Below the pieces are notes generated by a model. It made no database searches and was not told the origin of the DNA. It worked only from the letters and a program-made list of their open reading frames with translations. Of a stretch of DNA of 64,000 nt, positions 1 through 10,330 are shown piece after piece. Numbering within the stretch: position 1 is the first letter of the stretch; each line of letters begins with the position of its first letter. This DNA comes from Burkholderiales bacterium 8X (GTDB lineage: Bacteria; Pseudomonadota; Gammaproteobacteria; Burkholderiales; Burkholderiaceae_C), in the NCBI GenBank assembly GCA_902506565.1, contig LR732703.1, forward strand, positions 2,156,125-2,220,124. Direction: 5' to 3'. A program made the position numbers and the translations under genes.

Positions 1-30
1 CTCCCGTTCCATCTTGAAGCTGAAGAACCG

Positions 31-1953
31 ATGCCCGAACCCGTGATCGACCGAGCGCCCGACGACACATCGCGCCCGGTATCGAAAGACTCGATGGCCG
101 AGAACCGCGTGCTGTCGGTCGAGCGCTTGACCGTGCGCTTCGCGACCTCCGAGCGCACGGTCGATGCGGTCCGCTCGCTCGGCTTCCATGTCGATCGGGG
201 CGAGACGCTGGCCATCGTCGGCGAATCCGGCTCGGGCAAGTCGGTCACGTCCCTCGCGCTCATGCGGCTGGTCGAATACGGCGGCGGCCACATCACGGAC
301 GGCCGGCTGCTTTTCAGGCGGCGCGACCAGCAGGTCATCGATCTGGCGCAGGCTTCCGACGCCACCATGCGCGGCGTGCGCGGCGCCGACATCGCGATGA
401 TCTTCCAGGAGCCGATGACATCGCTGAACCCGGTCTTCACGGCCGGCGACCAGATCGCCGAGGCGATCGCCATCCACCAGCGCAAGAATCACGCCGCGGC
501 GCGTGCCGAGGCGCTGCGCATGCTCGAACTGGTGCGGATTCCGGAGGCGCGCAGCGTGTTGCAGCGCTTCCCGCATCAGCTTTCGGGCGGCATGCGGCAG
601 CGCGTGATGATCGCGATGGCGCTCTCGTGCCGGCCGTCGCTCCTGATTGCCGACGAGCCCACCACCGCGCTCGACGTCACCATCCAGGCGCAGATCCTGC
701 AATTGATCCGCGAGCTGCAGCGCGAGATGCAGATGGGCGTCGTCTTCATCACGCACGACATGGGCGTGGTGGCCGAAGTGGCCGACCGCGTGCTGGTGAT
801 GCGCCGCGGCGACAAGGTGGAAGAGGGCGAATCGACCCGGCTCTTCGCTGCGCCGCGCGAGCCCTACACCCGCGCGCTGCTGGCGGCGGTGCCGCATCTC
901 GGTGCCATGACCGGCACCGACCGGCCGGCGCGCTTCGAACTTCTGCTTGCCGAGCCGGCGCCGCTCGATGCCAGGCCGACCGCCATTCCGGTCGATCCGG
1001 CTCCGCACGACACCGCGCGCTACGACCTGCCGCCGGTACTGCGCGTCAAGGATCTCGTCACCCGCTTCGAGATCCGCAGCGGCCTCCTGAGCCGGGTGAC
1101 CAGCGAGGTGCATGCGGTCGAGAAGATCAGCTTCGATCTCTACCCAGGCGAGACGCTCGCCCTGGTCGGCGAGTCGGGTTGCGGCAAGTCGACCACCGGC
1201 CGTTCGCTGCTGCGGCTGGTCGACAGCCAGCGCGGCAGCATCGAGTTCCAGGGCCGTAACATCCTCGACCTGCCGAGCGGCGAAGTGCAGCGGCTCCGGC
1301 GCGACATCCAGTTCATCTTCCAGGATCCGTTCGCTTCGCTCGACCCTCGGCTGACGGTCGGCTTCTCGATCATGGAGCCGCTCCTGGTCCACAAGATCGC
1401 GAGCGGCCGCCAAGCGCAGCAGCGGGTGCGTGCGCTGCTCGAGATGGTCGGCCTGCCGCCGGACCATGGAGAACGCTATCCGCACGAGTTCTCCGGCGGC
1501 CAGCGGCAACGGGTGGCCATCGCGCGTGCGCTGGCGCTCGAGCCGAAGGTGGTGGTCGCCGACGAATCGGTCTCGGCGCTCGACGTCTCGATCCAGGCGC
1601 AGATCGTCAACCTGATGCTCGACCTGCAGCGCGAGCTGGGCGTGTCCTTCCTCTTCATCTCGCACGACATGGCGGTGGTCGAGCGCATCAGCCACCGGGT
1701 CGCCGTGATGTATTTGGGGCAGATCGTCGAGATCGGCCCTCGCCGCGCGATCTTCGAGAATCCGCAGCATCCCTACACCCGCAAGCTGATGGCCGCGGTG
1801 CCGGTGGCCGACCCGACGCGGCGCGATCGAAACCGGCCGCTTCTCTCGGGCGAGATACCGAGCCCGGTCCGCCCGGTCGGCTACGAGCCCGACGTGCAGC
1901 CGCTGGTCGAGGTCGGCCCCGGGCATTTCGTGGCGCGCCATCCTGTCCAATGA
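31..1953 (+). CDS. Fused double-ATPase subunit of a peptide-type ABC importer (GsiA-like)
   Basis: Hydrolyses ATP on the cytoplasmic face to drive uptake of a dipeptide, glutathione-like or similar peptide. One 640-residue chain carries two complete nucleotide-binding domains, as in GsiA or a DppD-DppF fusion. The first has Walker A GESGSGKS at 64-71, signature LSGGMRQRV at 184-192 and Walker B LLIADEPT at 204-211. The second has Walker A GESGCGKS near 380, FSGGQRQRV near 487 and [12 protein letters not shown] near 507. It is the first visible gene of a five-gene operon. Only 30 bases precede the chosen ATG and they are open in frame, so the true start could lie upstream and the promoter is not visible. 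Substrate is inferred from family only. Confidence 0.93.
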   Translation: MPEPVIDRAPDDTSRPVSKDSMAENRVLSVERLTVRFATSERTVDAVRSLGFHVDRGETLAIVGESGSGKSVTSLALMRLVEYGGGHITDGRLLFRRRDQQVIDLAQASDATMRGVRGADIAMIFQEPMTSLNPVFTAGDQIAEAIAIHQRKNHAAARAEALRMLELVRIPEARSVLQRFPHQLSGGMRQRVMIAMALSCRPSLLIADEPTTALDVTIQAQILQLIRELQREMQMGVVFITHDMGVVAEVADRVLVMRRGDKVEEGESTRLFAAPREPYTRALLAAVPHLGAMTGTDRPARFELLLAEPAPLDARPTAIPVDPAPHDTARYDLPPVLRVKDLVTRFEIRSGLLSRVTSEVHAVEKISFDLYPGETLALVGESGCGKSTTGRSLLRLVDSQRGSIEFQGRNILDLPSGEVQRLRRDIQFIFQDPFASLDPRLTVGFSIMEPLLVHKIASGRQAQQRVRALLEMVGLPPDHGERYPHEFSGGQRQRVAIARALALEPKVVVADESVSALDVSIQAQIVNLMLDLQRELGVSFLFISHDMAVVERISHRVAVMYLGQIVEIGPRRAIFENPQHPYTRKLMAAVPVADPTRRDRNRPLLSGEIPSPVRPVGYEPDVQPLVEVGPGHFVARHPVQ

Positions 1954-1981
1954 TCTTTCCATCCATCCCAAGGAGTCCTCG

Positions 1982-3529
1982 ATGAACCTCAACCCCCACT
2001 CCCGCCTGGTGGCCGCACTGGCTTTCGCCGGCCTTGCGGGCGCCGCGCTCCAGGCCCATGCCGCCAAGGACATCACGGTCGCGGTGCAGTCCGGCTTCAC
2101 GACGACCGACCCGTACGACGCCAACGACACGCTGTCGCAGGCCGTGGCCAAGTCCTTCTACCAAGGCCTCTACGGCTTCGACAAGGACATGAAGATGGTG
2201 CCGGTGCTCGCCACCGGCCACACGGTCAGCAAGGATGGCCTGGTCTACACCGTGAAGCTGCGCACCGGCGTCCAGTTCCACGATGGCACGCCCTTCAATG
2301 CCGAGGCGGTCAAGGTCAACTTCGACCGGGTCACGAACCCCGAGAACAAGCTCAAGCGGCACAACCTCTACAAGAACATCGCCAAGACCGAGGCGGTCGA
2401 CGCGACCACGGTGCGTTTCACCCTGACCGAGCCGTTCTCGCCCTTCATCAACAACCTGGCCCACCCGTCGGCGGTGATCATCTCGCCGGCGGCGCTCGCC
2501 AAGCACGGCAGCAAGGGCATCGCGCAGAACCCGGTCGGCACCGGCCCCTTCAAGTTCGTCGAATGGAAGGCCACCGACTACCTGAAGGTCGCCAAGTTCG
2601 ACGGCTACTGGAAGAAGGGCTACCCCAAGATCGACAGCATCACCTGGCGCCCGGTGGTCGACAACAACACCCGCGCCGCGATCATGCAGACCAACGAGGC
2701 GCAGTTCGCCTTCCCGATGCCGCCCGAGGCCGCGCAGAACCTCAAGGGCAAGCCGAGCCTGGAGGTCACCAGCGCGCCATCGATCATCCAGCGCTACATC
2801 TCGATGAACGTGCAGCAGAAGCCGTTCGACAACCCGAAGGTTCGCGAAGCGATCAACTACGCGATCAACAAGGAGGCGCTGGCCAAGGTGGCTTTCTCGG
2901 GCTATGCGGTACCGGCCGAGGGCGTGTTGCCCAAGGGCATCGAAGGCGCCACCAAGCTCGGCCCCTGGCCGTATGACCCGGCCAAGGCGCGCGAGCTCCT
3001 GAAGGAAGCCGGCTACCCGAACGGCTTCGAGTCCCAGCTCTGGTCGGCCTACAACTACACCACCGCTCAGAAGGTGATCCAGTTCGTGCAGCAGCAATTG
3101 GCGCAGGTCGGCATCAAGGTCCAGGTGCAGGCGCTCGAAGCCGGCCAGCGGGTCGAGCGGGTCGAAAGCGCGCAAGACCCGGCCACCGCGCCGGTGCGGA
3201 TGTACTACGTCGGCTGGTCGTCTTCCACCGGCGAAGCCGACTGGGCGATGCGTCCGCTGCTGTCGTCCGAATCGTTCCCGCCGAAGCTCTTCAACACCGC
3301 CTACTACAAGAACGAAGCGGTGGACGGCGACATCAAGAAGGCGCTGGTCACCACCGACCCGGCCGCCAAGGCCAAGCTCTATGCCGACGCGCAGCAGCGC
3401 ATCTGGAAGGACGCGCCCTGGGCCTTCCTGGTCACCGAGCAACTGCTGTCGGTGCGAGCGCGCAACCTGAGCGGCTTCTACGTGATCCCGGACGGCAGCT
3501 TCAACTTCGACGAAGTCGAATTGAAATGA
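1982..3529 (+). CDS. ABC transporter periplasmic peptide-binding protein (SBP_bac_5 family)
   Basis: Captures the substrate in the periplasm and delivers it to the two permeases encoded next. The 515-residue protein starts with a Sec signal peptide ending at AHA-AKD near residue 28. The rest is a typical family-5 solute-binding fold, including the conserved stretch [18 protein letters not shown] near 90. A strong AAGGAG at 1970-1975 lies six bases before the ATG. It is 28 bp after the ATPase gene. It resembles GsiB/DppA binding proteins, but the sequence does not decide between glutathione, dipeptides and other peptides. Confidence 0.92.
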   Translation: MNLNPHSRLVAALAFAGLAGAALQAHAAKDITVAVQSGFTTTDPYDANDTLSQAVAKSFYQGLYGFDKDMKMVPVLATGHTVSKDGLVYTVKLRTGVQFHDGTPFNAEAVKVNFDRVTNPENKLKRHNLYKNIAKTEAVDATTVRFTLTEPFSPFINNLAHPSAVIISPAALAKHGSKGIAQNPVGTGPFKFVEWKATDYLKVAKFDGYWKKGYPKIDSITWRPVVDNNTRAAIMQTNEAQFAFPMPPEAAQNLKGKPSLEVTSAPSIIQRYISMNVQQKPFDNPKVREAINYAINKEALAKVAFSGYAVPAEGVLPKGIEGATKLGPWPYDPAKARELLKEAGYPNGFESQLWSAYNYTTAQKVIQFVQQQLAQVGIKVQVQALEAGQRVERVESAQDPATAPVRMYYVGWSSSTGEADWAMRPLLSSESFPPKLFNTAYYKNEAVDGDIKKALVTTDPAAKAKLYADAQQRIWKDAPWAFLVTEQLLSVRARNLSGFYVIPDGSFNFDEVELK

Positions 3530-3535
3530 GGCTCG

Positions 3536-3660
3536 CCCCCAGGCTTCGCGCACTTCGTGTCGCTTCGCCAACCCCCTGCCGGGGGCAACACCGGCGGCCC
3601 GGCGAAGCCGGTTCCGCGGTGTTCTCGCGGGGAATTCCGCCTCGCGGCAGGTTGATGAGC
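3536..3660. repeat. GC-rich palindromic REP-like intergenic element
   Basis: Nested inverted repeats lie between the binding-protein and permease genes: CCCCC (3572-3576) with GGGGG (3581-3585), ACCGGC (3590-3595) with GCCGGT (3607-3612), and AACACCG (3587-3593) with CGGTGTT (3617-3623). I recall near-identical elements scattered between genes of Comamonadaceae genomes; that is memory, not a search. Inside an operon it may stabilise the upstream mRNA or lower permease expression, which would explain a binding protein made in excess. Confidence 0.6.
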
Positions 3661-3713
3661 GGCCGGAATGGAGGGGGTGCAAGCACTGTGAACATCGAGC
3701 CCTTCAAAAACTC

Positions 3714-4634
3714 ATGAGTCAGTACATCCTCAAGCGCCTGCTTGGGCTGCTGCCGACGCTTGCGATCGTGGCGGTGCTGGTGTTCCTGTTCGTCCACATG
3801 CTGCCGGGCGATCCGGCGCGGTTGGCGGCAGGCCCGGATGCGGGTCCCGAAACGGTGGAGCTGGTCCGCAAGGACCTCGGTCTCGACAAGCCGCTGCCAC
3901 AGCAATTCCTCGCCTTCTTCGGCAACATGCTCCAGGGCGATTTCGGGCGGTCCTTGCGATCCAAGCGGCCGGTGTCGACCGAGATCGCCGAGCGCTTCAT
4001 GCCGACGCTCTTGCTGACCCTTGCGAGCATGGGCTGGGCCGTGGTGTTCGGCATGGGCATCGGCATCGTTTCGGCGGTGTATCGCAACCGGTGGCCCGAT
4101 CGACTCGGCATGACGCTCGCGGTCTCGGGCATCTCGTTTCCGGCGTTCGCCCTCGGCATGCTGCTGATGCAGGTGTTCTCGGTGCAGCTCGGCTGGCTTC
4201 CCACGGTCGGTGCCGACAGCTGGCGGCATTACGTGCTGCCTTCGCTCACGCTGGGCGCGGCGGTGGCGGCGGTGATGGCGCGCTTCACCCGCGCGTCCTT
4301 CATCGAGGTCATCCAGGAAGATTTCGTTCGCACCGCGCGCGCCAAGGGCGTGCCCGAGCGGCTGGTGGTGCTCAAGCACTGCCTCCGCAATGCGCTGATA
4401 CCGGTGGTCACCATGATGGGATTGCAGTTCGGCTTCCTGCTGGGCGGCTCGATCGTGGTCGAGGCGGTGTTCAACTGGCCCGGGCTCGGCCGGCTGCTGG
4501 TGGACGCGGTCGAGATGCGCGACTACCCGATCATCCAGGCGCTGGTGCTCTTGTTCTCGCTTGAATTCATCCTCATCAACCTGGTCGTCGATGTGCTCTA
4601 TGGCTACATCAATCCCACCATCCGCTACAAGTGA
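3714..4634 (+). CDS. ABC importer permease 1 (GsiC/DppB-like)
   Basis: Inner-membrane permease that forms half of the translocation path for the peptide importer. The 306-residue protein has six hydrophobic segments, beginning with one near residues 9-30. The EAA loop that contacts the ATPase reads [20 protein letters not shown] near 206-225. The ATG at 3714 has no clear ribosome site. The next permease begins inside its last codons, so the two are probably translationally coupled. The 184-bp gap before it holds a palindromic repeat. Confidence 0.92.
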   Translation: MSQYILKRLLGLLPTLAIVAVLVFLFVHMLPGDPARLAAGPDAGPETVELVRKDLGLDKPLPQQFLAFFGNMLQGDFGRSLRSKRPVSTEIAERFMPTLLLTLASMGWAVVFGMGIGIVSAVYRNRWPDRLGMTLAVSGISFPAFALGMLLMQVFSVQLGWLPTVGADSWRHYVLPSLTLGAAVAAVMARFTRASFIEVIQEDFVRTARAKGVPERLVVLKHCLRNALIPVVTMMGLQFGFLLGGSIVVEAVFNWPGLGRLLVDAVEMRDYPIIQALVLLFSLEFILINLVVDVLYGYINPTIRYK

Positions 4635-5574
4635 CGCGTCCGGCGCCGTGGTCGCCGCCGCCACCGGCACCGGCGAACCCGCGCCGCCGATCGCAGCAAC
4701 CGACGTGGCAGCCGACACCGGACGGGTGCGCACGCCGTGGTCCGAGTTCTGGCGCAAGTTCCGCAAGCAGCATGTCGCGCTCGGGGCGCTGATCTTCGTG
4801 TTGCTGCTGGTGCTGGTCGCGGTGGCCGCTCCCTGGATCGCACCCTTCGACGCCGAGAATTTCTTCGACTACGACCGCATCAACCAGGGCCCCTCGGCGA
4901 TGCACTGGTTCGGCGTCGATCCGCTCGGCCGCGACATCTTCAGCCGCATCCTGATGGGTGCGCGGATCTCGCTCGCCGCCGGCTTCTTCTCGGTCGTCAT
5001 CGGCGCCATCGTCGGCACCGGGCTCGGGCTCCTGGCCGGCTACTACGGCGGCTGGTGGGACCGGATCGTGATGCGGATCTCCGACGTGCTGTTCGCGTTT
5101 CCGGGCATCCTGCTCGCCCTTGGCGTTGTGGCGATCCTCGGCAGCAGCATGACCAACGTGGTGGTCGCGGTGTCGGTCTTCAGCGTGCCCGCATTCGCGC
5201 GCCTGGTGCGCGGCAACACGCTCGCGCTCAAGAACCTCACCTACATCGAGGCCACCCGCAGCATCGGCGCGAACGACCGCACGATCGTGCTTCGGCACAT
5301 CCTGCCCGGCACCATCTCGGCCATCGTCGTGTACTTCACGATGCGGCTCGGCACCTCGATCATCACGGCGGCCAGCCTGTCCTTTCTCGGCATGGGCGCG
5401 CAGCCGCCGCTGCCCGAGTGGGGTGCGATGCTGAACGAAGCCCGCGCCGACATGGTCAACGCGCCGCACGTGGCGCTGTTCCCGTCGCTCGCGATCTTCT
5501 TTACCGTGCTGGCCTTCAATCTCCTGGGCGATGGGCTGCGCGACGCGCTCGACCCGAAGATCGACCGGCTCTGA
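4600..5574 (+). CDS. ABC importer permease 2 (GsiD/DppC-like)
   Basis: Second inner-membrane permease of the importer. From the ATG at 4600 the protein has 324 residues. A proline/alanine-rich cytoplasmic N-terminus is followed by the OppC-type segment [19 protein letters not shown] and about six membrane helices. The EAA motif reads [19 protein letters not shown]. It overlaps the end of the first permease by 35 bp. An ATG at 4591 is an alternative start. Confidence 0.9.
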   Translation: MATSIPPSATSDASGAVVAAATGTGEPAPPIAATDVAADTGRVRTPWSEFWRKFRKQHVALGALIFVLLLVLVAVAAPWIAPFDAENFFDYDRINQGPSAMHWFGVDPLGRDIFSRILMGARISLAAGFFSVVIGAIVGTGLGLLAGYYGGWWDRIVMRISDVLFAFPGILLALGVVAILGSSMTNVVVAVSVFSVPAFARLVRGNTLALKNLTYIEATRSIGANDRTIVLRHILPGTISAIVVYFTMRLGTSIITAASLSFLGMGAQPPLPEWGAMLNEARADMVNAPHVALFPSLAIFFTVLAFNLLGDGLRDALDPKIDRL

Positions 5575-5614
5575 TGCCGCCCGCAGGCATCGAGTCCGCC
5601 AGCGGAGGCTGCTC

Positions 5615-6433
5615 ATGAAGATCCTGATCTCGGTCGACATCGAAGGCGTGGCCGGCGTGCTCCACGCCCAGCAGGTGCGTGCCGGCAACCCGGAATACGA
5701 GCGAGCACGGCGGCTGATGACTGACGAGGCCAACGCCGCCGTCGAAGGCGCCTTCGCCGTTGGTGCGCGCGAGGTCTGGGTCAACGATTCGCACGGCGAC
5801 TTTCGCAACATGCCGCCCGACCTGCTCGATCCGCGTGCCCGCGTCGTGCAGGGCAAGCCTCGCTACCTCAGCATGGTGAGCGGGGTCGAGGAGGGCATGG
5901 ATGGCGTGTGCATGGTCGGCTATCACTCCCGGGCGCAAGGCCGCGGCATCCTCGCGCACACCATCAACAGCTTTGCGTTCGCCGCCATCGAGCTCGATGG
6001 AAAGCCGGTGGGCGAGGCCGCCTTGTATGGCGCGCTTGCCGGCGCCTACGGTGCGCCGGTTCTGATGCTGAGCGGCGACGACCAGCTGGCGCGCGAGAAC
6101 GAGGCGCTCTTTCCGCAAGCCGTCTTCGTCGAGACCAAGCGCGCGACCGGGCAGAACAGCGGCATCTCGCTTTCGCCCCTGGAAGCCTGCGCCGCCATTC
6201 GCGACGGCGTGACGAGGGCGCTGCGGCAGCCGGACCGGCCGCAGCCGCTGTGTTGGCCGGAGCCACTCGTCGTGACCCTGCGGACGCAGGCGCCGGCAAT
6301 GGCCGACCTGTTCTGCCAGTGGCCGCAGTTTGAGCGGCTGGATGGCTGCAGCCTTCGCTTCGAGGCAGCGACCATTGAGGCGGCAGTGCGCATGCTCAAC
6401 TGCTGCTCGGCAATGTCCGCGATGCTGCGCTAG
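5615..6433 (+). CDS. M55-family D-aminopeptidase (DppA-like metallopeptidase)
   Basis: Zinc peptidase expected to cleave N-terminal D-amino acids from short peptides in the cytoplasm. The 272-residue protein keeps the Bacillus subtilis DppA metal-site pattern at matching positions: VDIEG with Asp8 and Glu10, NDSHGD with His60, GYHS with His104, and a Glu at 134. The ATG at 5615 is preceded by GGAGG at 5604-5608. An in-frame extension back to 5531 overlaps the permease and is not needed. It lies 40 bp after the last permease, so the importer probably feeds D-amino-acid peptides, such as cell-wall fragments, to this enzyme (inference). Confidence 0.9.
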   Translation: MKILISVDIEGVAGVLHAQQVRAGNPEYERARRLMTDEANAAVEGAFAVGAREVWVNDSHGDFRNMPPDLLDPRARVVQGKPRYLSMVSGVEEGMDGVCMVGYHSRAQGRGILAHTINSFAFAAIELDGKPVGEAALYGALAGAYGAPVLMLSGDDQLARENEALFPQAVFVETKRATGQNSGISLSPLEACAAIRDGVTRALRQPDRPQPLCWPEPLVVTLRTQAPAMADLFCQWPQFERLDGCSLRFEAATIEAAVRMLNCCSAMSAMLR

Positions 6434-6463
6434 GAGCGCCGCGCATCGACCCAAGCCGCGAGG

Positions 6464-6913
6464 TCAGCCGACGACCGCGAGCGCCGCAGTCGCCCGGGCC
6501 AGCACTTGGCTTCCGGCCGCATCCAGCAGATCGGCCGATGCGAATGCCATCCGTCCGCCGAGTCGGTGGATGCGGCCAATGCCCTGCAATTCGCCGGGCA
6601 GCACCGCCCGCTCGAAGTGCACGTTGAGCGATGCAGTCACGGCCACTCTCGGCGCTTCGATGCGCGCGAGCACGGCGAAGACCAGCGCGAAATCCAGCAT
6701 CGTGCTCACCACGCCGCCGTGTACCGCGCCGTTGCCCTGCACGTGCCGAGGCTCGGCCCTGAACCGAAGCGCGAGGCTCTGGTCTGCATCGTTCCAACCC
6801 ACCAGCACCATGCCGACATCGACCGCAACCGGGTTGGTGTCGACCAACATCGCCACCGAAGGCGCTGCCATGAAGCGCTGCAGCAGCAGCTGGTCCGGAT
6901 TGCCGCCGGCCAT
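6464..6913 (-). CDS. PaaI-family hotdog-fold acyl-CoA thioesterase
   Basis: Likely hydrolyses acyl- or aroyl-CoA esters and releases CoA from stalled intermediates. The 149-residue protein has the hotdog motif HGGVVSTMLDFALVFAVL and the following strand VAVTASLNVHFERAV. Its ATG shares one base with the stop of the upstream ligase (TGATG). It is the last gene of the six-gene beta-oxidation operon running leftwards from 13662. Confidence 0.88.
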   Translation of the reverse strand: MAGGNPDQLLLQRFMAAPSVAMLVDTNPVAVDVGMVLVGWNDADQSLALRFRAEPRHVQGNGAVHGGVVSTMLDFALVFAVLARIEAPRVAVTASLNVHFERAVLPGELQGIGRIHRLGGRMAFASADLLDAAGSQVLARATAALAVVG

Positions 6914-8475
6914 CAGATTTTTTGGCCCCGGCCCACCCAGTAGGGCGCGCGCAACTCGTTCTTGAGCACCTTGCCGGCACCCGAGAGCGGCAGCCGGTCG
7001 CTGCGCAGCTCGACGCTGCGCGGCACCTTGTAGCCCGCGATCTTCTCGCGAGCCCAGGCTTGAACCGCATCGGCCGTGATGGCCGCGCCCGCCTGCGGCA
7101 CCACGATCGCGTGGACACGTTCGCCCCACTTGTCGTCCGGGATGCCAATCACGGCGACCTCGGCCACGCCCGGCATCAGCGAGATCGCGTTCTCCACCTC
7201 GGTCGAATAGATGTTCTCGCCACCGCTGATGATCATGTCCTTCAGCCGGTCGACGATGTAGACATAGCCGTCCTGGTCCATCACCGCGGCATCGCCGGTA
7301 TGGAACCAGCCGCCCTGCATCGCCGCGGCGGTCTCGGCCGGTTTCTTCCAGTAGCCCTTCATCACGATCGGGCCGCGCACGACGATCTCGCCGGTGGTGC
7401 CGCGCGGCACCTCGACGCCGCTTTCGTCCACCACCTGCAGCTCGACGTTCGGCATCGCCTGGCCGCAGGAGCGCAGCCGGTCGCCCGCGATGCCGGGCTT
7501 GCGCATCGAGTGCGGCAGCATGGTGCCGATCGGCGACAGCTCGGTCATGCCCCAGCCGTGCAGGAAGCGCATGTCGGGCCAGATCTTCACCGCCCGCTGC
7601 AGGGTGGCGTCCGGCATCGGTGCCGAGCCGAACATGAACTGGCGCAGGCTTTCGAGCGGCATGGTCTCGATGCCGGGCACCTCCAGCATCATCGCGATCA
7701 TGGTCGGCACCAGCGTCACGTTGGTCACCTTGTGCTCGGCGATCTGCTGCAGCACCTGGGCCGCGTCGAATTTCGGGATGAAGGTATGGGTGCCTGCCGC
7801 CATGGTGATCGCGACAGTCGACATGCCGTCGGTCAGGTGGCACATCGGCGCCGCATGCAAGAAGATGCTGCTCGTGTCATACCCGATCATGGTGATCGCG
7901 TTGACCGCGTTCGCGACCAGGTTGCCGTGCGACAGCATCACGCCCTTCGGCCGGCCGGTGCTGCCGCCGGTGTAGAAGATGCCGGCGATGTCTTCGCCGT
8001 GGCGATCGGCGTCGGCAGCGGGCTGGTTGCGAGCCACGAGTTCGTCCCAGCTCGCCAGGTCGTCGGCAGGCGGTGCACCGTCGCCCAGGTACACCAGCTG
8101 CCGCAGCTGCGGGCAGCGCTCGCGCAAGCCGGGCAGGAGATGCACGAAGGCTTCGTCGAGGCACAGCGCCACCGCCTCGGCGTCGTTCAGCATGTATTCG
8201 AGGTCGGAGGCGGTAAGCCGGGTGTTGAGCGGCAGCATCACCCCGCCGGCCCACGGCACCGCGTAGTAGGCCTCGAGGTAGCGGTCGCTGTTGAGTGCCA
8301 GAATGCCGACCCGGTCGCCCGGTGCCACGCCGAGCGCTTGCAATCCGGCGGCCGCCCGGGCCACCCGGTCCTTGCATTCGGACCAGCTTCTGCGGCGGCC
8401 GGCGCAAAGCGTGGCGCTTGCGTCCGGGCGTACCTGTGCGGCCCGCTTGAGGCTCTGGGTCAGGCGTTCGTTCAT
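6913..8475 (-). CDS. Acyl-CoA synthetase (AMP-forming, fatty-acyl/aryl-CoA ligase family)
   Basis: Activates a carboxylic acid to its CoA thioester with ATP through an acyl-adenylate. The 520-residue protein has the AMP-binding loop YTGGSTGRPKGVM near 168-180, GWGMTELSP in the middle, and the C-terminal catalytic lysine region GAGKVLKNELR. The start is ATG 8475 with GGAG 5' of it; a longer frame to 8667 overlaps the hydratase gene and lacks family sequence. Substrate cannot be read from sequence. It belongs to the beta-oxidation operon and is one of two AMP-forming ligases in this island. Confidence 0.9.
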   Translation of the reverse strand: MNERLTQSLKRAAQVRPDASATLCAGRRRSWSECKDRVARAAAGLQALGVAPGDRVGILALNSDRYLEAYYAVPWAGGVMLPLNTRLTASDLEYMLNDAEAVALCLDEAFVHLLPGLRERCPQLRQLVYLGDGAPPADDLASWDELVARNQPAADADRHGEDIAGIFYTGGSTGRPKGVMLSHGNLVANAVNAITMIGYDTSSIFLHAAPMCHLTDGMSTVAITMAAGTHTFIPKFDAAQVLQQIAEHKVTNVTLVPTMIAMMLEVPGIETMPLESLRQFMFGSAPMPDATLQRAVKIWPDMRFLHGWGMTELSPIGTMLPHSMRKPGIAGDRLRSCGQAMPNVELQVVDESGVEVPRGTTGEIVVRGPIVMKGYWKKPAETAAAMQGGWFHTGDAAVMDQDGYVYIVDRLKDMIISGGENIYSTEVENAISLMPGVAEVAVIGIPDDKWGERVHAIVVPQAGAAITADAVQAWAREKIAGYKVPRSVELRSDRLPLSGAGKVLKNELRAPYWVGRGQKI

Positions 8476-8497
8476 GTCGTCTCCAGGATGGTCGTTG

Positions 8498-9295
8498 CTA
8501 GCTGCCGCCGAAGGTCGGCTTGCGCTTCTCGCGGAAGGCGGCGACGGCTTCGAGGAAATCCTCGGTCTGTACCAGCTGCGCCTGCGCGTCGCGCTCGCGA
8601 TCGAGTTGCGCATCCAGGTCGTTGCCGCGTGCGGCCCACATGACCGAACGCAGGGTCGAGAGCGCACGCGGCGCGCCCGCTGCCAGCCGCTCGGCGATCG
8701 CCATCGCGGTGCTGCCGAGCAGGTCGTCGTCGACGCACTGCCAGATGAGGCCCCAGTCGGCCGCCTGCTGCGCGGGCAGTCGGTCGCCGAGCATCGCGAG
8801 CGCCATGGCCCTCGCGGGCCCCAGCCGATGCATCAGCTGGAAGCTGCCGCCCATGTCCGGCACCAGGCCCAGCTGCGCGGTGAACGGCTGCTGGAAGTAG
8901 GCCGAGCGCCCGGCCACCACGATGTCGGCCAGCAGCGCGAGCGAGCTGCCGCCGCCGACCGCCGGCCCGTTGATCGCCGAGACGATCGGCTTATCGAGCC
9001 TTGCCAGCGCGCGCGCCAGCGCATGGATGCGCGCATCGGCGCCTTCGACGAAGCGCCGCCCACGCTCGGCCGGCGGATGGTCCACCGACATCATCGGGTC
9101 GCGCAGGTCGGCTCCGGCGCAGAAGGCGCGTCCGCGGCCGGTCAGCAGCAGCACGCGGACCGCCGTATCGGCTGCGAGCCGTGCCAAGGTGTCCAGCAGC
9201 GCGTCGATCATCGGCGTGCTCAGCGCATTGAGCACGTCCGGCCGGTCGAGCGTCAGGGTCGCGACGCCAGTGTCGGAAGTCTGCAGGTCCAGCAT
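8498..9295 (-). CDS. Enoyl-CoA hydratase/isomerase (crotonase family, PaaG-like)
   Basis: Hydrates or isomerises an enoyl-CoA. The 265-residue protein has both crotonase oxyanion segments, AFCAGADLRDP and NGPAVGGGSSLALLADIVVA. At the second acid position it reads GLVPDMGGS, an aspartate as in PaaG-type isomerases rather than the Glu of classical hydratases. MLDLQTS at 9295 is taken as the start because crotonase similarity begins there. Gaps of 22 and 10 bp separate it from the operon neighbours. Confidence 0.88.
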   Translation of the reverse strand: MLDLQTSDTGVATLTLDRPDVLNALSTPMIDALLDTLARLAADTAVRVLLLTGRGRAFCAGADLRDPMMSVDHPPAERGRRFVEGADARIHALARALARLDKPIVSAINGPAVGGGSSLALLADIVVAGRSAYFQQPFTAQLGLVPDMGGSFQLMHRLGPARAMALAMLGDRLPAQQAADWGLIWQCVDDDLLGSTAMAIAERLAAGAPRALSTLRSVMWAARGNDLDAQLDRERDAQAQLVQTEDFLEAVAAFREKRKPTFGGS

Positions 9296-9305
9296 GGCCG
9301 CGGCG

Positions 9306-10319
9306 TCAGTCGATCTCGATGCAGACCTTGCCGAACTGCGCGCCGCTCTGCACATGGCGGATCGCCTCCGGCAGCTGCGCGAGCGGAACCACCCGGTCGA
9401 TCACCGGCTCGATCCGGTGGGTCGCGCAGGCGGCCAGCACCTCTTGCAGATGCTGGCGGCTGCCGACCGCGATGCCGTGCAGGCGCAGGCTGCTCATCGA
9501 CAGGATCGGCAGGTTCAGCTCGGCCTTGCTGCCGCTCACCATGCCGATCAGCGTGATCATGCCGCCCAGCCGGGTGGCACGGATCGACTGCTTGAGGGTC
9601 TCGGCACCGGCCGTCTCGACCACCAGGTCGACCCCGACGTTGCCGGTGAGCTTCTGCGCGGTCTTGCCCCACTCCGGATCCTCCCGGTAGTTGATGCCGT
9701 CCTGCGCGCCCAGCGACCGCAGGCGCTCCAGCTTCTCGGCAGCCGACGAAATCGCGATCACCCGCGCGCCCGCGGCATGCGCGAACTGCAGCGCGAAGAT
9801 CGCGACGCCGCCCGAGCCCTGGGTCAGCACGGTGTGCTCCGGGCCGATCTGCGCATGGCTGCGCACCGCGCTCCATGCGGTGACCGCCGCGCAGGGCAGG
9901 GTGGACGCCTGCACGAAGGACATCGACGGCGGGATCGGCAGCACCGCGTCCTCGGAAAACACCCGCAGCTCGCAGGCCACGCCGTCCTCCAGCCCGCCGA
10001 GATCTCGCATCAGGAAGCGCGGGTCGGGCGGGCCGGCCAGCCAGTTCGGGAAGAAGGTATTGACCACCCGGTCGCCCGGCTTGAAGCGCCTGGCGCCCGG
10101 GCCGACCTCGACCACCTCGCCTGCGCCGTCCGACAGCGGAATCAGGTTGCTCGACTTCTGGCGCGAGCCGTAGCCGCCCTGGAGCGCCAGCACGTCGCGA
10201 TAGTTGATCGACGCGGCCTTGAGCCGCACCAGCACCTCGCCGGGCCCGGGCTTTGGGTCCGGCAGCTCTTTCAATCGCAGGTTGTCGAGACCCACGGACT
10301 CCATCACCATGGCTTTCAT
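9306..10319 (-). CDS. Zinc-type MDR alcohol dehydrogenase / quinone oxidoreductase family
   Basis: NAD(P)H-dependent medium-chain oxidoreductase acting on an alcohol, ketone or enoyl group. The 337-residue protein starts MKAMVMESVG and has the GroES-like half, with LIPLSDGAGEVVEVG near 80, followed by a Rossmann half with QGSGGVAIFALQFAHAAGA. The usual zinc-ligand cysteines at the first site are not evident, so a quinone-reductase-like subgroup is likely. GAGGAG precedes the start. It lies 11 bp after the multifunctional FadJ-like gene in the same operon. Confidence 0.86.
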   Translation of the reverse strand: MKAMVMESVGLDNLRLKELPDPKPGPGEVLVRLKAASINYRDVLALQGGYGSRQKSSNLIPLSDGAGEVVEVGPGARRFKPGDRVVNTFFPNWLAGPPDPRFLMRDLGGLEDGVACELRVFSEDAVLPIPPSMSFVQASTLPCAAVTAWSAVRSHAQIGPEHTVLTQGSGGVAIFALQFAHAAGARVIAISSAAEKLERLRSLGAQDGINYREDPEWGKTAQKLTGNVGVDLVVETAGAETLKQSIRATRLGGMITLIGMVSGSKAELNLPILSMSSLRLHGIAVGSRQHLQEVLAACATHRIEPVIDRVVPLAQLPEAIRHVQSGAQFGKVCIEID

Positions 10320-10330
10320 GGATGCTCCTC

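Noticed and set aside
1..46. Possible tail of another gene ending at base 46 before the ATPase gene
   Set aside because: Only 14 codons are visible and they show no family sequence, so it cannot be supported.
1688..3682. Open frame of 664 codons on the minus strand opposite the peptide-binding protein
   Set aside because: The composition is that of an antisense shadow (Arg, Gly, Val, Asp), and the opposite strand encodes a full solute-binding protein with signal peptide and ribosome site.
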